Positions 17,255 through 30,590 of a stretch of DNA of 64,000 nt are shown here, piece after piece; within the stretch, counting starts at the first letter, position 1; every line of letters starts with the position of its first letter. The notes under the pieces are model-generated. The model made no database searches. It was not told the DNA's origin and saw only the letters and a list, made by a program, of their open reading frames with translations. The position numbers were made by a program, and so were the translations under genes. The stretch covers positions 1,302,001 through 1,366,000 of the forward strand of contig OZ218954.1 in assembly GCA_965112735.1 (NCBI GenBank), given 5' to 3'. The stretch is from Phaeosaccion multiseriatum. Its lineage: Eukaryota; Ochrophyta, other classes.

Positions 17255-19751
17255 ATGAGAGGGGCGCCACAGAGACAGCGGGGAGGCAGCAGCCCAGCAG
17301 CAGCACGGAGGCCCAGGAAGGGGGATCCTAGGCCCAGAACAGTCCCCTCCCTCTGTACTGCTCTGATCCTGGCGTTTGTTTGCAGCAGCAGCCTTTGCAG
17401 CGCTTTCCTCCCCGTCGAGCAAGGTAAGATTTGACTCATTGACTCTTTGAGCCCTGTCCGAAGCACAGCATGTACAAACAGCCATTAATATCCCACTTCA
17501 TAGACTTCGCTCTACTTGAAGTAACACACTTTTCCACTGGCTTCCTCATCAAATTAGCGTTTGCCTCCCTCCCGTCCTTCCGCTCCAGCCAATCTTTGCA
17601 CTGCTTACCGCCCTCTGCGGAACCAATGTCCCTCTCCCCCCCTGCCCCTTTGTACGACTCGTGTATGACGACAGACTGCATCAATAGCTTCGCATACGGT
17701 GACCCGGTGTGCGAGAATGGCGGCACCCTGTTCCACTACACGGGCAACGCCTCCCACCACGCCGTATCTTGCGCACACTGCCTCTGCCCCACTGGTTGGA
17801 GTGGCACCACATGCACTCAATGTTCCTCCGTAGATGTCTGCCCCACCAAGGTCATTGACGGAGTAGCCACGCCTGCCACCAACTGCAGCAGCGGAAGCCT
17901 CCTGCCCACGGAGGAGGAGGCGGGTGGAGGGGGCGGCGGAAAGGGCAAAGGGTTCAGCTGCACTTGCGGCGGAGCGGGAGATGACTTCACCGATTTTGTG
18001 TGCGCGCGGCAGGCGGACACACGCGTTTCATTCGTGGTGCACGGTGAGTGAGTGAGTGAGTGAGTGAGTGAGTGAGTGAGGAGTGCGATAAGTGCGTGTG
18101 TGAGTGAGTGAGTGAGTGAGTAAGTCCGTGCGTGAGTGAGTTAGTGAGTGAGGGAGAGTGGTTGAGTGCGTGGGTGGGTGAGTGAGTGAGGAGTGAGTGA
18201 GTGGGTGAGTGAGGAGAGTGAGTAAGTGAGTGGGTGAGTGGGTGAGTGAGTGAGCGAAGCGCTCCAGGCCCAGGGGGCACGCGGGGTTCTACGTTTGTGT
18301 GTTGATTGGCTTGGATTTGTAGCTTGGGGTGGGCGAGGGTGTCTCACATCACCGGGGAGGCGGAGAAGACTGCTCCTGCTCCTGCTCCTCCTACTGCTCT
18401 TCCTTTCCAAGAAGGATTGATTGATTGATTGTCTTGCTGTTGTGCAGCGCACCCCCTCTCTCTCCGCGGCGTCCGCTACTCGCGCCCCGTGCTCCAAAGC
18501 TTACAGCACACACCACACACACACACGCGTAAACACACACACACACACACACACAGCGCTCTCTCATTCTGTCATTGAGTTGCGCCATTCCTCCCCCCCA
18601 CCTCACCCCCAGCCCCGCCCCATTAGGCCCTATTAAGTCAATGAATAACCCCACCACGCCCCCTTTTCCCCACCGCAAGGCCTCGGCACCCCCGATTCCC
18701 CTGCCAACATGACCTTCAAAGAGTACGCGGGCATCCACGGAATGGGGGACGAGTCCTGGCCCGGGCAGTACAACTTTTCCTACCCACTCGTGTATGAGGG
18801 TGAGCTGACGGGCTGTCAGATAAGTCAAGGAAAGTGCCTGGATGCCCCGGGGACGACCTCGGCGGAGCGAGATTGTATCTTGTACGAGTGTCAGGACACA
18901 CAGGTGGAGTGTCCTCCACGCAGGTACTATCCTCTCTGCGAGGGTTTCCCGCACTGCGTGGATCCGGTGACAGGAAACACGTACAAGGTTCACAAGTGAG
19001 TGGTTTGGAGGGGAGAGGAGAGGGGAAGGGACGGGAGGGAGAGGAGAGGGGAAGGGAGGGAGGGGAGAGGAGAGGGGAAGGGAGGGGAGGGAGGGGAGGG
19101 GAGAAGGGAGGGGACGAAGGGGAGCTGAGAAGAAAAGAGGAGAGGAGAGGAATATGGCGGAGAGGAGAGGATAACCCTACACCCCTATCCCCCCCACACA
19201 CACCCGTTCCATCTCATGTACGTACTAACACACACGCACACTCAAACTCACAGATGCGACGCAGTGCCAACGTCGGGCATTCCCCTTACCATCGCATGTG
19301 AGGTCAACACCACCTCGCCCAAGGAGCAGACGCACTTGTGCTATTACCAGCAGCCCGAGAAGTTTGCCCCTCTGTCGCTCACCTGCAGCGTGGGTAACTG
19401 TCTCTACGAGGGAGGCGGGGCGCCGTTGCCCCCCCCTCCCCCGGCGGCCCACAGAGGAGAGCCTCTGCTCACAGACGCGACACAAGCTGCCATCTTAGGG
19501 GCTTTGTCCGTGGTGCTGCTTGGCGCTTTCGCCCTCTTTGGGGTGTGTGCGCACAGCACGGCAGAGGAGAAGGGCGCAACGGCGGCTGCTGCGGCTGCTG
19601 CGGCCGCGAGAGGGGAGAGGCGGCGAGCCAGGCAGAGACGAAGGAGGCAGGAGCAGCAGCAGCAGCAGCAGCCGCTCAACTACTTTGGGGGGGGGGCTGC
19701 GGCGGGGGCTGCGGCCGGACGAGCAGCAGCAGGTGTAGGGGCAGGGGTGGA

Positions 19752-19790
<39 letters not shown>

Positions 19791-20538
19791 GGGGGGGTCT
19801 CAGCAGCACTTGCAAAGAGTGCTCCAATGGTACAGTCGTCAGGATATGATGAGGCAGGGGATGGCAGTGGATGGCGAAGGTCAAGGGGTAGGGGCAGGGG
19901 AAGGGGCACAGCAGCGGCGAAGCACCAACGGGTACAGCCTCAACAGCGGTGGTGGGGGGCCAGAGCGGGAGCAAGGTCAGCCTCTACTCGCAAGCACCGG
20001 AGGACACAGCGACGAGGAGGACGAGGAGGAGGGACACCATATCGAAGACGCCATTGATCAAGACCGTACCACTATCACGGCTCCTCTTCTTCTCAAAGAG
20101 GAGAGAGAGAATAGCACAGACGCAGATGAGGAAGAGTACAACAACGGGGTATTAGGAGGAGGAGGAGGAGGAGGAGGAGGAGGAGGAGGTATGGGATTGC
20201 TCTCCCCAGGGGGTATGGTGGGTCTTAACAGTACGGCTTCGCTGTCTTCTCCCGCGGGGGATTTGGAATTATCGTTTCCCCCGGGAGCGGGTCTGCTGCG
20301 CGGAGTGCGTAAACGCGAAGCAGAGGAAGGGCTGCAGGAATTGGCGGCACAGCCGTTGCCAGGGCCGTTACAATCACATGGGGGTGGGGGTATCCGGCGG
20401 CGCCGAGTTCGATTTGCAGATCAGGTCGCGGAAGCGCCCGCTCCTTCACTCTCTTGGGAGCGCATCGACTACTGTGTAGCGGCAGATAACACCACAAGCA
20501 GCAGTAGCAGCAGCAGCAGCAGGAGGAGAAGTATCAAC

Positions 20539-20579
<41 letters not shown>

Positions 20580-23191
20580 CAATAGTAGTAGCAGTAATAG
20601 CAGCGGCGAGAGTAGAAGCAGCAGGAGGAGTTGGTTGCCCTGGAGAGAGGTCAGGAGCAGCAGGGCCACAAACGGAGACGGGGGTCGGCGAGGCATCAAG
20701 CGGGGGAGGCGGCGGAAAAGGGTCCTGCTGGGGGTGTCGGGCTGTGCGGGTCCCCTCTCCACCGCCCGAGACGGACCCAACTGCATGCCGTGGCTTGCTG
20801 CTGTATCGCCAACTGCTGCTGATGGTGAGGTTGTATCACCAACTGCTGGTGCGGAGCCTGGTGGGCGATTCGGCAGCGGGGGGGAGGGGAGAGAGCGCAA
20901 TCATGACCGAATCGCTCCTCCTCCTCCTCCTCCTCCTCCTCCTGCTCCTCCACTCTCAGGGGAGAGCATCATTACAGCCATTATGGGCCCATCCGGCTCG
21001 GGTAAAACCAGCCTCCTGGAGATTTTGGCGGGAAGGAGTCTGCCCAGGCACAGCAGGGCAACAGGGGTGGTGAAGCTGGACGGGCAAGTGGTGTCTCCGG
21101 AGGCGGTGAGGGCCGTTTCGGGCTATGTCGCGCAGGAGGATGTGTTGCCGGGGCTGCTGACGCCCTACGAACACTTGATGTTCCACGCCAAGCTGCGGCT
21201 GCTGTCTCAGTCTCAAGAAGAGGAGTGGGCAGGAGGAGGGGGGGAAGTGGGAGGAGGAGGAGGAGGAGGAGGAGGAGGAGGAGTGGAAGCAGGAAGGGGG
21301 GGATGGGGATGGGGAAAGCCAGTTCGAAGCAGCCGCGGGCCCGGAGGGGGAAGACCCAAGCCCAGCCCCAAGCAATCTGCGTGGAGGAGGAGGCGGGGGC
21401 GGGTCCTGACACTGCTGAAAGAGCTTGGGCTGGAGCATGTGGCAGACTCGCTCATCGGCAACGAGTTTCGCAGGGGAATCTCGGGCGGGGAGAAGCGGCG
21501 CCTGAGCATCGGAGTGGAGCTTCTCTCGAGGCCCAAGCTGCTCTTCCTGGATGAGTGCACCACGGGCCTGGTGAGTTGAGTCAGTCAGTCGGTCCGGCAG
21601 TCAGTCAGTCAGCTCCATCCTTTTGTTTTCCATGCAGAAGTTGGTGATACAGCAGCCAAAAGTTCCACGTGGCGAAGGTCGCTCACCTTCCTCCTGCATG
21701 AACTGACCCTTTTTCTGGGATGCTGTATCACCAACTTGTGCTGATGCACCAACCCCCCTCAGGATAGCTGCAACGCCATGCGCGTGATGCGGCTTGTGGC
21801 GGAGGTGGCGTACAGAGGTACCACGGTCATCGCCTCTCTGCACCAGCCCCGAAGAGACATGTTCTCTCTGCTGGGGAGGGTGCTGTTGCTCAAGGAGGGC
21901 AGGCTCGTGTACCACGGCACGCCGGCCGGAGTGTACAGAGACTTTGAGGTAATTATCACTCACTCACACACACTCACTCATTCATTCACTCACTCACTTA
22001 CTGACTCACTCACTCACTCACTCACTTACTCACTCACTCCCTCACTTACTCACTCCCTCCCTCCCTCCCTCCGTCACTCACTCACTCCCTCCCTCTTCCA
22101 CCTCTTCTTACTATTCTTGTAGGCCCTGGGCTGTCCGCTCGATGCCCACCCCTCGGGCAACCCTGCAGACGCCATGCTCGACGCGTGTCTCTCCGAAATT
22201 GTTTTCGACGACCAATGGTGGCTGTATGACCTACACCAGCACCAGCGGCATCAGCACCAGCAGCACCAGCAGCACCAGCAGCACCAGCAGCGCCAGTTGG
22301 TGGTACAGCAGCAGCAAGGGCCGGGCAGTAGTAGGGGCGACGACGGCGCTGAGAGGCTGACCAGCAGCACCAGTAGCCGAGGGGGTGAGCAGGACAACAA
22401 CCCCTTCTTGCCGCCGTCGATGGCCACCTCTTCCTCCTCCTCACAATCGTCCGTCGGGCGGGGTGGTGGTGGTGGGGGAGGAGGAGGAGGAGGAGGTGGA
22501 GCGTCGACTTCCTTATTGCTCCGACGTCGACGGCCGCAGGAGGGGCAGGAGCAGGGCCAGGGCAAGGAGGGGCAGGAAGGGCAGGAGGAAGACGAGGAGG
22601 ACGAGCAGGAAGAAGATGAGGATGAGAAGGAGGGGGAGGGCGGATATCTGCTCCTCCAGAAGCATCAGAAGCACCACACACGTGAGAAGCCCGCCCAACC
22701 TCTGGCGACGGCGCCCTTCGCGGTGCAGCTCTCGGCCCTCTCCGAGAGGCTGTTGCGCCAGGCGTACCGACATCCACTGCTGCTTTTGCTGCACTTTGGG
22801 GGGGCTTTGACCATGGCGCTATGTCTCAGTAGTGTGTTTTACAAGCAGCTTGGGCTCAATCTGGAGGGGGTGCAGGTGAGAGAGAGAGGAGGGAGGAAGA
22901 GGGGAAGAGAGGAGACAAGACCGGGGTATGGCGCGGGCGGAGGTGTGGGTGTGTGCGTATGGATAGGTGTTGGGTGTGGGGGTGCTGTTCAATGGTGGTG
23001 TTGCTTTCTCTTGTTGTTGTTGTTGCTGTTGCTGCTGTTGCTGCTGCTGCTCGTACTACTTTGCCACTACTGACGCTGTCCCTACTATTGCGCTTGCTGC
23101 CGCGTTCTCATCCTCTCCTTCTCCTTGTCCTCCTCCTCCTCCTCCTCCTCCTGCTTCTACTATTACTACTACTACTACTACTACTACTACG

Positions 23192-23229
<38 letters not shown>

Positions 23230-26200
23230 CATACAGAACCGATTCGGACTGCTCTTCTTCATCCTCGTCTACATGTCTTTCCTCTCCCTCTCCTCTCTAC
23301 CCGTGTGGAGAGACGAACGCCGCCTCTTTGTGGCCGAGAGCTCAGCCCCCGGTGGTGCTGGACTCTACAGTACCTCCGCTTACTTTGCTGCAGTCACATT
23401 GTCGGACTTGTTGCTGGTCCGGGTGGTCCCTCCCCTCCTCTTCGGCATTGTCACCTATGACCTTGTGGGGATGAATGCCTCCAGCGGCACGGACCTCTGT
23501 GTGTTTACCTTTTCCGCCATCGTCGTTCTCTGCAATGTAAGTGTGTGTGAAGGTTAAGACTGGGAGTAAGGGTTTGTGTTGTGAGATGTTTTCACCTCAG
23601 ATCGCCCCTTCTGTTGAGCTCAATTTCCCCAAACTTTTGTGGGTTCATGCACCTCTCCCCCTCAGGCAGACGGACCCACCTGCACACCCACCCACACACC
23701 CACACACACACACACACGCACACGCTCGTAGCTCTTCCCCTTTCCATTCCCCTCCTCCCATGCTGATCGATCACCACCTCCGCCCCCTCTTCCCCGCCCG
23801 CTACCCCTGTGATATCCTCAAATCACCAACTGCCTTGTTTCCTGCCTGCAGATGTGCTCCGCCTTGACAGCCATGTGTGTGGGCGCTGCAGGCCTCCCCA
23901 CGGGACTCGGAAACCTTGTGGGTGGACTCTGCGTCCTGCTCTACGCCCTCTTCGGCCGCTTCCTACTCAACGTGTCGAGAATCCCTTTGGCGTGCAAATG
24001 GATCACCTACGTGAGTGGAGCTGCGGCTGTATCACCAACTGCTGCTGTGGCTGCTGCGGCGGTGGGGACTTGCCCTTTTAGCTTCGGTAGCGTATCTTGT
24101 TTTGTATGTGTGTGTATCTTGTTTTGTATGTGTGTGTGTGCATGTGAGCGTGTGTATTTATGCGTACATGTGTGCACTTGTTGAAACCGCCCGAAGAACG
24201 CACACATCTGTTGCACATTTGGTTTTGTTGCCTTTCGTGTCCGCTCCCTCCCTTGTTCTATCCATTCACCCCACCCACCACCCCTCCTTCCTGTCCCACC
24301 CATTCACCCACCCACCCACCCACCCATCCACCTACCTCCCCTCTCCTCCCCTCCCCTCCCCCTGCAGCTCACCCCCCTCGGCTTTGGGTTTGAGTCACTC
24401 CTTATCAACGAATTCCTCGACAGCGCCGGCGACCGACCTTACCGAATCGAAGGCTCCCACTGCTCGCCTGACCTGCCCGTGGTGCAGCCCCTGGGTCCTG
24501 AGATCCTCGCTACCTTTGACTTTGCCAGCGATCGAGGGACTCTGCGCTGGGATATCGCCGCACTTGTCTGCCTCGCACTTGCCTACACGGCGCTGAGCTT
24601 CTCTGTGCTCTACGTGACGACTTTTGGAAGCTCCAGTGGCAGTCGCAGTGGTATCTTTTCGTCGTCGTCGTCGTCGTTGTCGTTGTCGTCCTCCTGCTTC
24701 TGCTGGAAGTGGTGCAGCAAGATGAAGGGGGAGAGCGGTAGAGCCGGTGGAGGCCGATGGAGCCCTACGCACGGTTACGACGGTTACGACGGAGAGTCTG
24801 GGCATGCTACCGATGAGGGTGGTGGTGGTCATGGTGGTCGTGTGGGTGGTGGTGGTGCTAATGCTGGTGCTGGTGTTGGTGCTGGTGTTGGTGCTGTAGA
24901 GGGTAGTTGGAGTGACCACCTGAGAATCGCTCCGGTGCTTTCCTGGTCTGCCGTGAGCTACCGACTTGCCGTGGGAGGGCTACTCACTGATGGCAGCGGT
25001 GAGAAGGAGATACTTCGTGGGGTGAGTGGATTTGCTGCCGGGGAACTGGACGACGACGACGACGACGCCACTTTCGCCAACTGTGAGTCTGCTCCTGCCA
25101 GCTGTGATTCGTCGCCGTCGTCGCCCTTGTGGCCCTGGAACGAGGGCACCGCAGCAGCTGCGAATGCGAATATGGACACTAGGGACAATACGAGTGTCGA
25201 TAGCATCAGTGTGCTTCCCCACTCTGCACACCACCACCATCATCAGCGCATGCGAAACTGTAGCGGCAATCACTGGAGCATGGGAAGCGTCACAGGCCTG
25301 ATGGGTCCGTCCGGGGCAGGCAAGACGAGCCTCCTGAACATCCTTGCTGGGAGGAAGGTCGCCAATGGAGGCACCGTGACAGGAACCATAAAAATCGATG
25401 GACAAGTGGCCTCTCCGGCGGCGGTGAGGGCCGTTTCGGGCTACGTGACTCAGGACGACCACTTCCCAGGCCTCCTCACGGTTTCCGAGTACCTCATGTT
25501 TCATGCCAAGCTTCGGCTGACGGCGGCGCCTGCTGTATCACCAACTGCTCCTCCTGCTCGGATGGGAGGAGGAGGAAGAGCAAGAGAATACGCACCTCCT
25601 CGCCAGGGCGGAGGAGTGACGCCAGCCACACCTCGTAGGAGGGCAAGTAGGCAACAGATGAAGGTGCGGGTCCTGACACTGCTGAAAGAGCTTGGGCTGG
25701 AGCATGTGGCAGACTCGCTCATCGGCAACGAGTTCCGCAGGGGAATCTCGGGCGGGGAGAAGCGGCGTCTGAGTATCGGAGTGGAGCTTCTCTCGAGGCC
25801 CAAGCTGCTCTTCCTGGATGAGTGCACCACGGGCCTGGTGAGTTGAGTCAGTCAGTCGGTCCGTCAGTCAGTCAGCCCTGCCCTTCCCTACTCATTCCGT
25901 CCTGCCCATTTGCCTCTCCGACGCCATCGTTTCCCAAAAAAAGGCCCATGTTCTCTCACCCGCCTCCTGCATGGACTAACACTCTTTCTGGGATGCTTCA
26001 TCACCAACTTGTGCTGATGCACCAACCCCCCTCAGGATAGCTGCAACGCCATGCGCGTGATGCGGCTTGTGGCGGAGGTGGCGTACAGAGGCACCACGGT
26101 CATCGCCTCTCTGCACCAGCCCCGAAGAGACATGTTCTCTCTGCTGGGGAGGGTGCTGCTGCTCAAGGAGGGCAGGCTCGTGTACCACGGCACGCCGGCC

Positions 26201-26758
26201 GGAGTGTACAGAGACTTTGAGGTAATTATCACTCACTGTCGTGCACGAAGGAATCGCTTCAAAATGTCTCCTTCCTATGTCTCTCTGTCTCTGTTTTTTT
26301 TCTCTCTCCCGATGTCTCTGTCTCTTTGCTTCTCTTTCTCTCTCTCTCTCCCTTCCTCTCCATCTCTCTCACACTCACCCTCCTCTCTGTCCCATGCACG
26401 CATATCCACAACGCATCACACATCTATCCACCCATGCGCCCATCCACCCACCCACTCACCCATCCACCCACACATTCACCCACCCACTCACCCATCCACC
26501 CACTCACTCACTCACTCACTCACCCACCCACCCTCCTACCCGTACCAACAGGCGCTGGGCTACCCCCTCCAGGCCCACTCGTCCGGCAACCCTGCAGACG
26601 CGATGCTCGACGCCGTGTCTCAGCTTCGTCTCCAGGATGAGTACTTTGACGCTGTCCGGGGTCAGGTGGAGCAGCAGTCGGCGCAGGTTCAAGCAGCAGT
26701 TGGTGGTATAGCACGGGAAGATGGGGGGTGCACAACCGTCACTACCACCGGCAACGGG

Positions 26759-26794
<36 letters not shown>

Positions 26795-28243
26795 AGCATC
26801 AGTAGCAGCAGTAGCAGCAGCGGAAGGAGCAGCTTCGCCTGGCAGTGCTGGGTCCTGGTGGAGAGGGCCGGTTTGCTCTCGCTGCGCGACCCTCGACTGG
26901 TGGCGTTACACCTGTTGCTGACGACGGCGGTGGCCGGGCTGGTAGTGCTGCTCTTCCACGACTTGCCGGCCAAGAACGAGGAGACGAGCGGTGTGCAGGA
27001 CCGCTTCGGTCTCTTCTTCTTCCTCCTGCTCTACACAGCAATGCTAGGACTCACTTCGCTGCCTCTGTGGAGGGAGAGCCTCTCTCTCTTGCTGCACGAG
27101 CGAGGCAGCCATACCTACGGAAGCCTTGCCCACCTCACTGCCCACCTCCTTGCAGACCTACTACCCTGTCGTGTACTGCCATCCCTGCTGCTGGTGGCCC
27201 TCATCTACACGCCCCTCGGTCTGCACGGCGACGATGATGGGGGAGGGACCCGCCACGCCACCCGCTGTGCCGCCATTCTCGTCGCGTTTAACCTCACCAT
27301 GGGTGCAATCTATGCCGCCTGCGCCATTGCCACCAAGTCAAACGGAGCGGCCAACGCGTTGGGCGGACTCGCCCTCCTTTTTAGCGCCCTCTTTGGCGGG
27401 TTTCTGCTGTCTCCTGAGAGCTTGTCCTCCTCGTCCTCGGGAGGGTGGGGCGGGGGGTGGGGCGTCCTGCTTTACATCAGCCCTATGCACCGCGCCTATG
27501 AGGCACTTGTGGTCAACGAGCTTGGAGGTGAGGCAAGGAGGGATGGAGGGAGGGAGAGGAGGAAGGGAGTGAGTGAGTGAGTGAGTGAGTGAGTGAGTGA
27601 GGGAGGTAGGGAGAGGAGGAAGGAAGGGAGGAGAGGGAGAGGAGGGAGGGAGAGGAGGGAGGGAGAGGAGGGAGGGAGGGAGGGAGGGAGGGAGGGGGGT
27701 AGTGAGTGAGTGAGTAAGTGAGTGAGAGAGGAAGGAAGGAAGGAAGGAAGGAAGGAAGGAAGGAAGGAAGGGAGGGAGGGAGGGAGGGAGGGAGGGAGGG
27801 AGGAGGTCACGCCGGGAGGCTTTTGAGGTCTGGCGTACTCTTCTGTGGTTTGAAGTGAAGGGATAATGGAAGATGCAGGAGTATAGCTGGTCGGTACGGC
27901 TGACCGTCCCTCTCTTCATCTGCCGTTGTGTGTTTGGGTTTCTCGCTCCCTCCTCCTCTCTCGCCTCTCTGTCTCTCTCGGGCTCTCCCTCTCCCTCTCC
28001 CCCTCACGCCGAAACCTTCCTCCCTCTCTCTTGCCCTCTCTTGTGACCAAAGGCTACGGTCCCATGTTTCGCCTCACTACCAAGATTGGCAACAACAAGG
28101 CCGTTACAGATCTTCTGAGCGGAGACGACATTCTGCGGTGCTTCGACTTCCGGAGAGACATGCTGGGGCCGGATCTGCTTACTCTCCTCGCACTCGCTAC
28201 GGCAGCTTGTACATTGGCACTGTTGCTCCTCCGTCGTCTATGA
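17255..28243 (+). CDS. Full-size ABCG transporter with Cys-rich EGF-like ectodomain
   Basis: ATP-driven membrane exporter of unknown substrate. Exons: 17255-17423, 17504-18043, 18680-18995, 19254-21570, 21763-21948, 22123-22875, 23237-23536, 23852-24010, 24368-25837, 26036-26221, 26552-27527, 28053-28243. Their sum is 7563 bases, in phase throughout, giving about 2520 residues. Order: signal peptide ([20 protein letters not shown]), Cys-rich segment with an EGF signature ([12 protein letters not shown]), a helix ([18 protein letters not shown]), low-complexity linker, NBD1 (Walker [10 protein letters not shown] near residue 919, signature ISGGEKRR, Walker B LLFLDEC), TMD1, NBD2 (GPSGAGKTS near 1893, same signature), TMD2. 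The 24368-25837 exon reads unbroken from TMD1 into NBD2, so this is one gene. Each half resembles the plant ABCG24/28 group. Exon 2's acceptor is weak; a better-looking one at 17588 breaks phase. Confidence 0.88.
18044..18255 (+). repeat. (GTGA)n array starting at a splice donor
   Basis: The intron 18044-18679 begins GTGAGTGAGTGAG and continues as an imperfect GTGA/GTGG tetranucleotide array for about 210 bases. The splice donor is the first unit of the array. Confidence 0.85.
21402..21966 (+). repeat. Copy A of a conserved segment shared by the two ABCG halves
   Basis: The end of exon 4 from about 21402, the first bases of the following intron, the end of that intron, exon 5 (21763-21948) and the next donor are almost identical to copy B at 25666-26237. 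In about 170 coding bases before the intron I count three differences, and two in the 186-base exon, all synonymous. Intron middles differ. Confidence 0.9.
25666..26237 (+). repeat. Copy B of the segment shared by the two ABCG halves
   Basis: Partner of 21402-21966. It encodes the signature motif, Walker B and the D-loop/H-loop exon of the second nucleotide-binding domain. The donor-side intron start (GTGAGTTGAGTCAGTCAGTC) and the acceptor-side end (TGCACCAACCCCCCTCAG) are also shared. Confidence 0.9.
27528..27800 (+). repeat. GGGA/GTGA/GGAA simple-repeat block in the last ABCG intron
   Basis: Intron 27528-28052 opens with about 270 bases of (GAGT)n, (GGGA)n and (GGAA)n arrays, then unique sequence leading to a pyrimidine tract and the acceptor at 28052. 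Confidence 0.9.
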
Positions 28244-28816
28244 GTCCCCCACGGGACTGACTGGCTGACTGACTGACTGACTGACTGAGTGAGTGACTGA
28301 CCTGACTGACTGACTTGACTGAATGGGGACTGGGGCGCGGCGGAAGAGAGCAGGAAATATGAGCGGAGGCACGTGTGCAGCAGTAGAAGGAAGTACCATT
28401 TTTAAACAATGCTGTGGCGCCAATGGATATCAATGGGTCGGCTCCAGGCGAGGTTTCTCGGGCTTTAGGCTTCTGGGCCGTAGCCCCCTCCAGGCTTCGG
28501 GCTTCTGGCCGCAGGCCAGCGCAGACTTCTGGCCGCAGGTGGTCAGGCTTCAGGCTTCTCAGGTGGGAGAAAAATGGGGGACTTGGCAGGCTTCTCGCTA
28601 CTTTCTGCAGGCTTCTGGCCGCAGGCCAGCCGCAGGCTTCTTACTTTCGGCCGCAGGCCGCCGCAGGCTTCTGCTTTATCGGGGGCCCGAGAAACGCCTG
28701 GAGCCGAAATGGGGCACCTGTTCACAGATGGGCGGATGTCCAACCAGGATAGATGGCTCAGTATAAAATCAATTATCCACAGCCCTTCCTCTGTCCTTTC
28801 CACATCCTTACTTTAC
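28244..28816. other. Intergenic region with (GACT)n and a 15-20 bp degenerate repeat
   Basis: Directly after the ABCG stop there is a (GACT)n tract (about 28256-28320). From about 28450 to 28680 the phrase GCTTCTGGCCGCAGGCC and variants recur at irregular spacing, roughly ten times. No gene is visible. It must hold the promoter of the pseudouridine synthase gene. Confidence 0.75.
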
Positions 28817-30546
28817 ATGCTACTAGCAGCACTCTCACTGCTGCTGCTGCTACTACTACTATTAGTGCTACCGACGCCCAACGCCTTCTCCCTTTCCCTC
28901 CACAAGCCCCAGAGGCTTCTTGACTTTCCTAGCCTCGAGGCCCTCAGCGAGGGTGAGTATTGTCAGTGGAAGGGAAGGGGATTACCTCGGACACCTTTCT
29001 CTTGACCCTGATCTAGCACTTACTCTCTCCCCCCAATGTGTGCGCAGCAAATGACGCGGCACGAGGCGTGAAGCCTCCCTCCCATCAGAGCATCTGCACC
29101 TGGACGCCAGTGAGCGGCCCTCTTGCCACTCCCACCACAGAGAGCGGCGGGGAGAGCAGCAGCAGAAGTAGCAGGGGTATTTCGAGTAGCTGGAAGGAGG
29201 GGCCTACTCTACCATCTGCCCTGTCTGAGGCGGAGTGTGGGGCTTCGGGTGGAGAGTCTGGGCTGCTAAGGCATCTCCTTGTTCAGGAGATATCCTCTCA
29301 CACCGGGGTGTCGCATTCCGTGGCGGAAGAATTGGTTGCCATCGGTGCAGTCTACACTGCCCCGTCATCTGCAGCTGCTTGTTCTTCCGAACTCGCGTCT
29401 CGTGCATCGACTGCGACTACTGCTCGCCCTGATACCCCCCCCAAGGAGAAGGAGAGGGAGGGAAGCCAGAGGAGTGGCGCAGGCAAGGTGAAGTGGGCTC
29501 GCGTATTTGCCCAGGACGATGACTTAGAGGTGAGAGACGGAACAGTAAGTACGTCTGGCCAGCAGGATGCGAAATCGCCGACATGCCTGGTCTCTCCCAG
29601 AACGGCACATCCCTTTGTACCACTCGTTCGTTCTCTTGCTGAGCCCTTCCTCCTGCTCTGCCCCCTGCTTGCAACACGCACACACACACAGGCTAAGCTC
29701 TGCGGCCCGCTCCAGCTGAAGGTCTATCTCAACCCCGTTCGCTACCCCGGTGTGTACGTCGCAAACTGGCCGGATCGCCTGCTCCACCTGTGCGCAGACC
29801 TGGTGGTGGTGGACAAGCCACCGGCTGTACCTGTCCAACCTCACGTCTCCAATTATCATGAGTCGCTTCCCGGCACCGTGGCGCGAGGTAAGATGAGAGC
29901 AAGGATGAGAAGCGAAGCCAACAAAAGGCAGCACAGCATAAACTCCCTTTTCTCTTTCCCTCTTTCTTTCTCTCTCCTCTCTCTTCCTTCCTGCCTCGCC
30001 ATACGCTCGCCCTCTCAGTCCCCCCCCCCACACACACACCCTTCCCTTTGTTCCTATCCCCTACCCAGTGTTCGGACTGGGCCACTTGACCGTCGTCCAC
30101 CGCCTCGACACGTGTACATCCGGCGTGGTGGTGCTCGCCCGTAACAAGGCAGCGCAGGCGAGAGTGGGCTCGGCGTTCGAGAGAGGCGCCGTGAGCAAAG
30201 AATACCTTGCCCTCACTCGAGGGGCTGTTCCGCTCGGTGGGTGCGGGAGTGGCTGCTTTGGGCGTGATGGTGATGGTGATGACTTACGAGGCTGATGGTG
30301 ATGACTTACGAGGCTGATTGGGGGGTGGTTTAGACACGCGCCCTTCGGCGCCCTTCGAGGGGTCGACTACAATGTGCTGTGAAGCGTCACTACCACAGCG
30401 GCTCTTTTTAGTTTAAAACACAAAGCCCCCTGCTTTGGTTTTCCTGTCCTGCAACACAACACCCATCAGGCGAGCTCACGCATTGGAGCGACAGGGAGTC
30501 CAACATGGTGCAGCTGCTTCGAGAAACCGACCCATCGAACAGCAGC

Positions 30547-30590
<44 letters not shown>

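Noticed and set aside
17470-18051. Frame starting at ATG 17470 taken as the start of the ABCG gene
   Set aside because: The ATG lies in the first intron. The upstream exon 17255-17423 supplies a signal peptide and joins in phase.
18391-18993. Minus-strand frame of 200 codons
   Set aside because: It is the antisense of an ABCG exon and intron and has no domain.
24368-28243. Second ABC module as a separate gene
   Set aside because: The exon reads without a stop from the TMD of the first half into the second NBD, and no new start or promoter region is present.
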